A stretch of DNA of 6,378 nt from Acidimicrobiales bacterium (GTDB lineage: Bacteria > Actinomycetota > Acidimicrobiia > Acidimicrobiales > Poriferisodaliceae): positions 1 through 6,378 of the forward strand of contig JAHDHM010000219.1 in NCBI GenBank assembly GCA_020631315.1, read 5' to 3'. Positions 1 to 6,378 of this stretch are shown here, piece by piece. The notes beneath the pieces are model-generated. The model did not search any database. It saw nothing but the letters and a program-made list of their open reading frames with translations, and had not been told where the DNA came from. Position numbers and translations under genes: made by a program. Numbering within the stretch: position 1 is the first letter of the stretch; each line of letters opens with the position of its first letter.

Positions 1-492
1 GATCAGCGGCCGGTTCACGAACGCCCGGGCGATCGAGACACGCTGCTGCTCACCGCCGGACAGTTCGTGCGGAAAGTTGTCGGTCTTCGAGGCGAGGCCC
101 ACGAGGTCGAGGATCGCGGGCACCTGTGTCGAGATGACGCTCCGGGGACGTCCGATGACCTCGAGCGCGAAGGCGACGTTCTCGTAGACGGTCTTGTTCG
201 GCAGGAGCTTGAAGTCCTGGAAGATGCTCCCGATGTTGCGACGCAGGAAGGGCACCTTCCACGAAGAGAGCTCGTTGATCTCCTTGCCGGCCACCCAGAT
301 ACGCCCGCCTTCGGGCACTTCCTGTTTGGTGAGCAGGCGCAGGAAGGTCGACTTGCCGGAACCGGACGCGCCGACGAGGAACACGAACTCGCCCTTGGCG
401 ATGTCGAGGCTGACGCCGTTCAGCGCAGCCGTCGGCTGGTTGCCTCGTCCCGCAGGTGTGTAGACCTTCGAGACGCTTTCGAGTCGGATCAT
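1..492 (-). CDS. ftsE: Cell-division ABC transporter ATPase FtsE (3' part outside window)
   Basis: FtsE is the cytoplasmic ATPase that pairs with the membrane protein FtsX at the division septum and controls cell-wall hydrolases. The first 164 codons are present; the family is usually about 220-230 residues, so the C-terminus runs off the left edge. Visible motifs are an aromatic A-loop residue Tyr11, Walker A GASGSGKST at residues 41-49, Q-loop Gln92 in FQDFKLLPNKTVYENVAFAL (typical of FtsE rather than other ABC ATPases), and the ABC signature LSGGEQQR at 144-151. Walker B and the H-loop lie outside. The start is ATG at 492, giving the family-typical MIRLESVSKVY, with a GGAAG ribosome binding site about 6 bases upstream. 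It follows prfB by 119 bases, and ftsX is expected next, beyond the edge. The loop at residues 12-22 before the first conserved strand is slightly long but not unusual. Confidence 0.95.
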   Translation of the reverse strand, partial: MIRLESVSKVYTPAGRGNQPTAALNGVSLDIAKGEFVFLVGASGSGKSTFLRLLTKQEVPEGGRIWVAGKEINELSSWKVPFLRRNIGSIFQDFKLLPNKTVYENVAFALEVIGRPRSVISTQVPAILDLVGLASKTDNFPHELSGGEQQRVSIARAFVNRPLI

Positions 493-611
493 GGGTTCTT
501 CCGCGACTTTCGGGGGCAGGCGCCCGCCACGCAGTGGGCCAGAGTACGGCAGCGACCTCGTTCGGCGACGGCAGCCCGCCGCATCGGATCACTCAGGGAG
601 TTGTCGACCGA
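493..611 (-). other. prfB-ftsE spacer with possible ftsE -10 element
   Basis: These 119 bases contain no plausible gene. On the minus strand a TACTCT hexamer (plus-strand 541-546) fits the actinobacterial -10 pattern TAnnnT and would give an untranslated leader of roughly 40 bases before ftsE, but I see no convincing -35. A short inverted repeat with CGGCG/CGCCG arms (563-567 and 577-581) lies just downstream of the prfB stop without a T-run, so it is at best a weak terminator. ftsE may therefore be read both from upstream genes and from its own promoter; this is inference. Confidence 0.3.
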
Positions 612-1724
612 TCAGGCCGTCGGTTGCTGTTCCTGGTTCCAGCGCAACCAGGACTCGATGAAGTCGTCGAGGCTGCCGTCGAGGACGTTGTCGGGGTTGC
701 CGACCTCGTGGCCCGAGCGGAGGTCCTTCACCTGCTGGTACGGCGCGAGCACGTAGGACCGGATCTGACTGCCCCAGCCGACGTCTCGTTGCTCGCCGGC
801 GAGCGCGTCCATCTCTGCTTCACGCTCTTCGCGCTGCTTCGCAGCCAGCTTGGCGGCGAGCATCTGCATCGCCCGGTCCTTGTTCTGATGCTGGCTTCGC
901 TCGTTCTGGCACGCCGCCACGATCCCGGTCGGGATGTGGGTGATGCGCACGGCCGAGTCGGTCACGTTGACGTGCTGACCACCGGCGCCCGAGGAGCGGT
1001 AGGTGTCGATGCGCAGGTCCTTCTCGTCGATCTCCACCTCGTCGGAGGCTTCTTCGAAGAAGGGCACGACCTTGAGTGCTGCGAACGCGGTCTGGCGACG
1101 CGCGTTCGCGTCGAACGGCGAGATGCGCACGAGACGATGGACGCCGCGCTCGGCCTGCAGATAGCCGAACGCGTGGCGACCGCGCACCACGAAGGTGGCT
1201 GACGAGATGCCCGCCTCCTGGCCTTCGGTGACCTCGAGGATCTCGACGTCGAAACCCTTCTTCTCGGCCCAGCGGATGTACATCCGCAGCATCATCTCGG
1301 CCCAGTCCTGGGCGTCGGTGCCACCGGCACCGGAGTTGATGTCGCAGACCGCGTCCTTGTCGTCGTGGTCGCCCGAGAGCAGCGAGCGCAGCTCGACGGC
1401 GTCGAGGCGCTCTCGCAGATCGACCACGATGGCGTCGATCTCGGCTTCCTGGCTGTCGTCGCCTTCCTCGGCGGCCAGTTCGGCCAGTACCTCGGCGTTC
1501 TCCAGATCGTCGGCGAGCGAGTTGCAGGTGTCGATGTCGTCCTGCAGCTCACGCAGCTCGCCGGTGACCTTGCGCGCCTGCTCCGGGTCGTCCCACAGGT
1601 CGGGGCGCGACGCGTCGGACTCGAGCTGCACCACGCGATCGCGGGCGTAGTCGATCCGCAGATAGCCCTGCGCCTGCTGGAGACGTTGCTCCAGCTCGGC
1701 GAAGACGTCGGAGTAGTCCTTCAC
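612..1724 (-). CDS. prfB: Peptide chain release factor 2 (RF2)
   Basis: RF2 recognises UGA and UAA stop codons in the ribosomal A site and triggers hydrolysis of peptidyl-tRNA. Numbered from the GTG at 1724 the protein has 370 residues, normal for RF2. The stop-codon recognition tripeptide SPF is at residues 202-204 and the catalytic GGQ, in SSGAGGQHVN, at 248-250; both positions match E. coli RF2 closely and exclude RF1, which carries PxT. The N-terminal helical domain is rich in Asp and Glu. I chose GTG 1724 because it lies 4 bases after the secA stop and gives the family length. An in-frame ATG at 1775 would lie inside the conserved secA zinc-motif codons and add a low-complexity tail ([17 protein letters not shown]) unlike RF2. 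The gene is a single open frame with no internal UGA, so the autoregulatory +1 frameshift of many bacteria is absent. Coupling to secA translation is likely. Confidence 0.96.
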   Translation of the reverse strand: MKDYSDVFAELEQRLQQAQGYLRIDYARDRVVQLESDASRPDLWDDPEQARKVTGELRELQDDIDTCNSLADDLENAEVLAELAAEEGDDSQEAEIDAIVVDLRERLDAVELRSLLSGDHDDKDAVCDINSGAGGTDAQDWAEMMLRMYIRWAEKKGFDVEILEVTEGQEAGISSATFVVRGRHAFGYLQAERGVHRLVRISPFDANARRQTAFAALKVVPFFEEASDEVEIDEKDLRIDTYRSSGAGGQHVNVTDSAVRITHIPTGIVAACQNERSQHQNKDRAMQMLAAKLAAKQREEREAEMDALAGEQRDVGWGSQIRSYVLAPYQQVKDLRSGHEVGNPDNVLDGSLDDFIESWLRWNQEQQPTA

Positions 1725-1728
1725 CTGA

Positions 1729-4224
<2,496 letters not shown>

Positions 4225-4256
4225 GACGGCGAACGATCAGGAGGTCGTCGAGGGTC

Positions 4257-4418
4257 TCACTCGAGGCGGCTCCGGAACTCGGCGGTCTTGGCACGCAGTC
4301 CGTCGTCGGACAGCGCCTGCATCTGTGACTCGAGCGCATCGATGTCGGGCACCAGGCCCTGGAGCGCTCGCAGCTTTCGGCCCTCGCCAGCGCGGAGGAC
4401 CTTCGAGAAGATCGACAT
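4257..4418 (-). pseudogene. secA: N-terminal fragment of SecA, cut off by frameshift
   Basis: This 53-codon frame begins at ATG 4418 and reads MSIFSKVLRAGEGRKLRALQ and onward to LRAKTAEFRSRLE, the standard SecA N-terminus (compare E. coli LKGKTAEFRARLE). It then meets TGA at 4259-4257. The next expected residues ETLDDLL appear in the second frame at 4258-4238, and FAVVREAG appears in the third frame from 4233. Relative to the family, two residues between RLE and ETLDD and the PEA before FAVV are missing, about 5 bases at each junction. The start has only a weak ribosome binding site, and the ATG lies 8 bases after a TACCCT hexamer. Either the gene is damaged or the sequence has errors here. 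Because secA is essential and the rest is intact, I favour a sequence or assembly error, but this is not proven. Confidence 0.85.
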
Positions 4419-4425
4419 CCGGCCA

Positions 4426-4431
4426 AGGGTA
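4426..4431 (-). promoter_or_regulatory. Possible secA -10 element for a leaderless transcript
   Basis: On the minus strand TACCCT fits the actinobacterial -10 pattern TAnnnT. Eight bases (TTGGCCGG) separate it from the secA ATG, so transcription would start at or next to the initiation codon. The absence of a real Shine-Dalgarno sequence is consistent with leaderless translation. No -35 consensus is visible 16-18 bases upstream. Confidence 0.35.
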
Positions 4432-4475
4432 TCGGCGCGCCCCCGAGATGCAGGGACAGGCTGTGCTGGTCCTCG

Positions 4476-4496
4476 GCTCGGTCCGTCGGGCCGAGC
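4476..4496 (-). repeat. Inverted repeat upstream of secA
   Basis: Arms GCTCGG (4476-4481) and CCGAGC (4491-4496) are perfect inverted repeats. The stem can extend inward by CC/GG across one mismatched (or T-G) position to leave a GTC loop, nine positions in all. There is no T-run on either side, so it is a stem-loop or protein site rather than a clear intrinsic terminator. It lies about 45 bases before the possible secA -10 element. Confidence 0.5.
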
Positions 4497-4511
4497 TGAA
4501 ATGCCTCAATC

Positions 4512-4569
4512 AGCGAGCTGAGGGCCACGAAGTGGCGCGAAGCCGCTGCGAGCCGCTCGCAAGCTCGCT
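4512..4569 (-). repeat. Nested inverted repeats (branched stem-loop) between hpf and secA
   Basis: Outer arms AGCGAGCT (4512-4519) and AGCTCGCT (4562-4569) are perfectly complementary. They enclose two smaller perfect hairpins: GCCAC-GAA-GTGGC (4524-4536) and TGCGAG-CCG-CTCGCA (4547-4561), the latter abutting the outer arm. The result could fold as a three-way junction in RNA or single-stranded DNA. The left outer arm is itself part of the small palindrome TCAGC-GA-GCTGA (4510-4521). I cannot assign a known RNA family. It could act as an mRNA-end structure for hpf, or be a REP-like intergenic repeat. Confidence 0.5.
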
Positions 4570-4576
4570 CACCGCC

Positions 4577-4591
4577 TTCGCCTTCGGCGAA
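4577..4591 (-). terminator. Hairpin just after the hpf stop, possible terminator
   Basis: TTCGCCTTCGGCGAA is a perfect six-pair stem with a three-base loop, 14 bases after the hpf stop codon. It has no U-tract on the minus strand, so classical intrinsic termination is uncertain. It may mark the 3' end of the hpf message or protect it from exonucleases. Confidence 0.35.
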
Positions 4592-4605
4592 CGCTCAGGA
4601 AACAG

Positions 4606-5199
4606 CTACACCGCTTCGTCGATCAGGCCGAGGGAGTGGTCGTCTCGTTCGTAGAGCACGGCGCTGCGGCCGGTCTCGACGTTGCGGAACAAGAAGAACG
4701 GGTGGTCGAGCAGCTGCATCCGCACCGCCGCGGCCTCCGGGGTCATCTCCATCAACTCGAACGACTTGCGACGCACGATCTCGACCGGCGTCAGCTCGGC
4801 GGCCGGCATCTCCACGTCGTCGTCCGCTTCATCGAGCGCAATGGCGTCGACCACCGGCACCGGCTCGGCGACCTTGTTGTCGCGGCTCGCACCACGGCGG
4901 CGGCGCTCGGTCTTGGTCTTGACCTTGCGGAGCTGCTTCTCGAGCTTCGAGACCGCGAGGTCGACCGCCTGATGCTGGTCGACACCACTGACCTTGCAGC
5001 GCACGTGATGGCCGTGGCCTTCGAGCGTCACCTCGATCTGCTCCTTGTCGGAGATCCGAGGATTCTTCTCTTCCCTGAAGACGACGGCCGCCCGGTCGAG
5101 GCCGTGTATGAATCTGTCCAGGTTTCCGATCTTCGCTCGCACCGCGTCCTGCACATCGGCCGGTACATCGACATTGCGTCCCGAGATCGTCACATCCAC
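4606..5199 (-). CDS. hpf: Long-form ribosome hibernation promoting factor
   Basis: Long HPF (also annotated RaiA/YfiA family) binds the 30S subunit at the decoding site and, through its C-terminal domain, joins two 70S ribosomes into an inactive 100S dimer during slow growth or stress. The 197-residue protein has the N-terminal HPF domain at about 1-97 (MDVTISGRNVDVP, then VTLEGHGHHVRCKVSGVD and the basic KLEKQLRKVKTKTERRRR). A charged, probably disordered linker follows at about 98-137, then the dimerisation domain at 138-195 (IVRRKSFELMEM, LLDHPFFLFRNVETG, VLYERDDHSLGLID). The start is GTG 5199, preceded by AAGAAGGG ending 9 bases upstream; GTG 5193 would trim the first conserved strand. 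It is 48 bases from comF and 187 bases from secA. A TATGAT hexamer in the upstream gap suggests its own promoter, fitting growth-phase control. Confidence 0.95.
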   Translation of the reverse strand: MDVTISGRNVDVPADVQDAVRAKIGNLDRFIHGLDRAAVVFREEKNPRISDKEQIEVTLEGHGHHVRCKVSGVDQHQAVDLAVSKLEKQLRKVKTKTERRRRGASRDNKVAEPVPVVDAIALDEADDDVEMPAAELTPVEIVRRKSFELMEMTPEAAAVRMQLLDHPFFLFRNVETGRSAVLYERDDHSLGLIDEAV

Positions 5200-5232
5200 A
5201 GACAGAGTCCCTTCTTCAGTTGTGTGACCTAG

Positions 5233-5238
5233 ATCATA
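5233..5238 (-). promoter_or_regulatory. Probable hpf -10 element
   Basis: The minus strand reads TATGAT, one base from the TATAAT consensus, in the 48-base comF-hpf gap. It lies 33 bases before the hpf GTG and 9 bases past the comF stop. The -35 region would fall inside the last comF codons, and no good -35 hexamer is seen at 16-19 bases, so recognition may rest on the -10 alone or on an alternative sigma factor. Confidence 0.5.
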
Positions 5239-5247
5239 CCGCGTGCA

Positions 5248-5823
5248 TCAGCCCGGCACCACGGCGAGCACCCGGACGTCCACGCTGCGTGCACCTGCGT
5301 CGAGCAGTACTGCTGCGGCCGCCTGAACGCTGGAGCCGGTCGTGTGGACGTCATCGACCAGGAGGATCCGACGGCCCTGCGGGCGGCCAACCGCCCGCAG
5401 CTCGGCGAAGTCGAGACGCTCGAGACGAGAGCGCTGGTGCTGAGCCGTCCCGCCTCGACGCCGCAGGAGGCGGCGGGTCGGACGACCCAACAGCTGCGCC
5501 GTCGAGCGGGCGAGCAACCGGCCGTGGTCGTGACCGCGTGCAGCCCTGCCCTCCCCCGAGGCCGGCACCCAGGTGACCACGTCGACCTCGTCCGGGCAGA
5601 TCGCCGCCAGACCACCGGCCCACCAGCCGATCATCGAACGACCCCACGGCTGCTTGGCCTCGACGACCATCGGACGCGCCACACCTGAGTACTCGACGAG
5701 CCCTGCGATCGAGCGGGCGACCCCGCGCCGAGGCGCCTCCGCGGCGTCGAGCTCGGCGCAGCACTCTGCGCACGGGTAGCCGGTGCGGGCCAGGCAACCG
5801 GGGCACGGGCGAGCGAGCAGCAC
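5248..5823 (-). CDS. comF: ComF family phosphoribosyltransferase-like protein
   Basis: ComF proteins combine an N-terminal zinc-ribbon-like Cys cluster with a phosphoribosyltransferase (PRTase) type I fold; in naturally competent bacteria they take part in DNA uptake, but in most actinobacteria the role and substrate are unknown. In this 191-residue protein the cluster is CPGC (Cys7, Cys10) and CAECC (Cys18, Cys21, Cys22). The PRPP-binding loop is ILLVDDVHTTGSS at about 153-165 with Asp157 and Asp158. VPASGEGRAARGHDHGRLLA (86-105) matches the family VPxxxxRxxxRGFxQxxxLA region, although the family-typical Phe-Asn/Asp-Gln here reads HDH. GTG 5823 is the only start downstream of an in-frame stop, and it leaves almost no residues before the first Cys. 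The ribosome binding site is weak, and a TAGCGT hexamer ends 7 bases before the GTG, so a leaderless message is possible. It is slightly short for the family but looks complete. Confidence 0.9.
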   Translation of the reverse strand: MLLARPCPGCLARTGYPCAECCAELDAAEAPRRGVARSIAGLVEYSGVARPMVVEAKQPWGRSMIGWWAGGLAAICPDEVDVVTWVPASGEGRAARGHDHGRLLARSTAQLLGRPTRRLLRRRGGTAQHQRSRLERLDFAELRAVGRPQGRRILLVDDVHTTGSSVQAAAAVLLDAGARSVDVRVLAVVPG

Positions 5824-5905
5824 AGCGCCGACGCTACGGACCGGATGGGACGTTCAGGCGAGCAGCGGCGAACGAACTCGGCGCTCACAACGCCGACCGA
5901 CACGT

Positions 5906-5941
5906 CTTGACAACGACAAGAATATCTTGACAGTGACAAGA
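5906..5941 (+). promoter_or_regulatory. Tandem operator-like repeats with 20-base period
   Basis: Two 16-base copies, CTTGACAACGACAAGA (5906-5921) and CTTGACAGTGACAAGA (5926-5941), match at 14 of 16 positions, are separated by ATAT, and start exactly 20 bases apart (about two helix turns). Each is close to a dyad, TTGnCA-n-nGnCAA, with the downstream copy more symmetric. This arrangement is typical of two repressor dimers binding one face of the DNA, as with TetR-like or similar regulators. The regulator is not encoded in the window, and I do not recognise the site as that of a named protein. Confidence 0.6.
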
Positions 5942-5956
5942 GGACATCGTCATGAT
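5927..5956 (+). promoter_or_regulatory. Possible promoter of the carotenoid oxygenase gene
   Basis: TTGACA at 5927-5932 is a perfect -35 hexamer lying inside the downstream operator copy. With an 18-base spacer, CATGAT at 5951-5956 matches the -10 consensus at 4 of 6 positions. Transcription would start near 5963, upstream of the AGGGAG ribosome binding site and of ATG 5985. A protein bound at the repeats would block this promoter, so repression is the simplest reading. Confidence 0.4.
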
Positions 5957-5984
5957 GGCCACACGCCACGAGGGAGAGCACGCC

Positions 5985-6378
5985 ATGCCCGCTGTCGAGA
6001 ACCCGTATCTGGTCGGCAACTTCGGACCGGTCCGCGACGAGGTCACCGCGTTCGACCTCCCGGTCCACGGCGAGCTTCCCGCCGAGCTCGACGGTCGTTA
6101 CATCCGCAACGGCCCCAACCCGGTCAGCGAGAACGACCCGGCGACCTACCACTGGTTCACCGGCAACGGCATGGTCCACGGTCTGCGACTGCGCGACGGC
6201 AAGGCCGAGTGGTACCGCAACCGCTTCGTGCGTGGCCAGGAGACCTACGCACTGCTGGACGAACCCACGCCAGCCGACCCGTTCGACGGTGCGAAGTGGC
6301 TCGGCTCGCCCAACACGAACGTCATCGGCCACAACGGCACGACGTTCGCGATCGTCGAGGCCGGCTCGGTCCCGGTCG
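5985..6378 (+). CDS. Carotenoid cleavage oxygenase family protein (5' part only)
   Basis: Proteins of this family (the carotenoid oxygenase / lignostilbene dioxygenase / RPE65 superfamily) use a non-haem iron held by four histidines to split double bonds of carotenoids, apocarotenoids or stilbenes. The first 131 codons are present and carry the family N-terminus: NPYLVGNFGPV (6-16), LPAELDGRYIRNGPNP (31-46), YHWFTGNGMVHGLRLRDG (55-72), and NTNVIGHNGTTFAIVEAG (110-127). The iron ligands are expected further downstream, outside the window, so activity and substrate cannot be judged. I chose ATG 5985, which has AGGGAG 8 bases upstream and places NPYL near the terminus as in relatives. In-frame ATGs at 5952 and 5955 are possible and would add 11 or 10 residues. 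The gene is divergent from comF, and operator-like repeats upstream suggest regulated expression. Confidence 0.92.
   Translation, partial: MPAVENPYLVGNFGPVRDEVTAFDLPVHGELPAELDGRYIRNGPNPVSENDPATYHWFTGNGMVHGLRLRDGKAEWYRNRFVRGQETYALLDEPTPADPFDGAKWLGSPNTNVIGHNGTTFAIVEAGSVPV

Noticed and set aside
67..756. 229-codon plus-strand open frame opposite ftsE and the prfB end
   Set aside because: It is antisense to the FtsE Walker A and signature motifs and crosses the spacer with no family similarity.
456..1202. 248-codon plus-strand open frame opposite prfB
   Set aside because: It is antisense to conserved RF2 codons including the GGQ region, and is a codon-bias shadow.
4419..4605. A small gene or leader peptide between hpf and secA
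   Set aside because: No frame there has a start with a ribosome binding site and plausible protein composition; inverted repeats explain the structure.
5631..6332. 233-codon minus-strand open frame covering the right end
   Set aside because: It overlaps comF in another frame and lies antisense to the well-supported carotenoid oxygenase; it has no recognisable motifs.

Overview
The window is a high-GC stretch of bacterial chromosome. It most likely comes from an actinobacterium, and the class Acidimicrobiia (Ilumatobacter-like) is my best guess. This rests on the GC-rich third codon positions, the gene order comF-hpf-secA-prfB-ftsE (known from actinobacterial chromosomes), and an RF2 gene without the usual programmed frameshift. 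The taxonomic call is inference; there is no rRNA or other phylogenetic marker here.

Layout. Five genes lie on the minus strand and are read from right to left: comF (phosphoribosyltransferase-like, 5823-5248), hpf (long-form ribosome hibernation factor, 5199-4606), secA (preprotein translocase ATPase, about 4418-1729), prfB (peptide chain release factor 2, 1724-612) and ftsE (cell-division ABC ATPase, from 492 off the left edge). At the right end one gene points the other way: the first 131 codons of a carotenoid cleavage oxygenase (from 5985 off the right edge). The comF/oxygenase pair is divergent, with 161 bases between the starts. No tRNA, rRNA, insertion sequence, CRISPR array or integrase is visible.

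How the genes fit together. hpf, secA, prfB and ftsE are housekeeping genes for ribosome dimerisation and silencing, protein export, termination at UGA/UAA and septation. secA and prfB are only 4 bases apart and probably co-translated. hpf has a good ribosome binding site and its own -10-like hexamer. secA has a weak ribosome binding site with a TAnnnT hexamer placed so that the transcript could be leaderless. The oxygenase is a separate, probably regulated unit.

Four things deserve attention. (1) The secA reading frame is broken twice near its 5' end (4234-4259): the family-conserved N-terminus and body are in different frames and about 10 bases are missing. (2) A pair of 16-base operator-like repeats with an exact 20-base period lies upstream of the oxygenase and overlaps a TTGACA. 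(3) The hpf-secA spacer is packed with nested inverted repeats. (4) prfB carries what looks like an erased RF2 frameshift site. I found no defence system or other novel multi-gene system; the coding content is ordinary.
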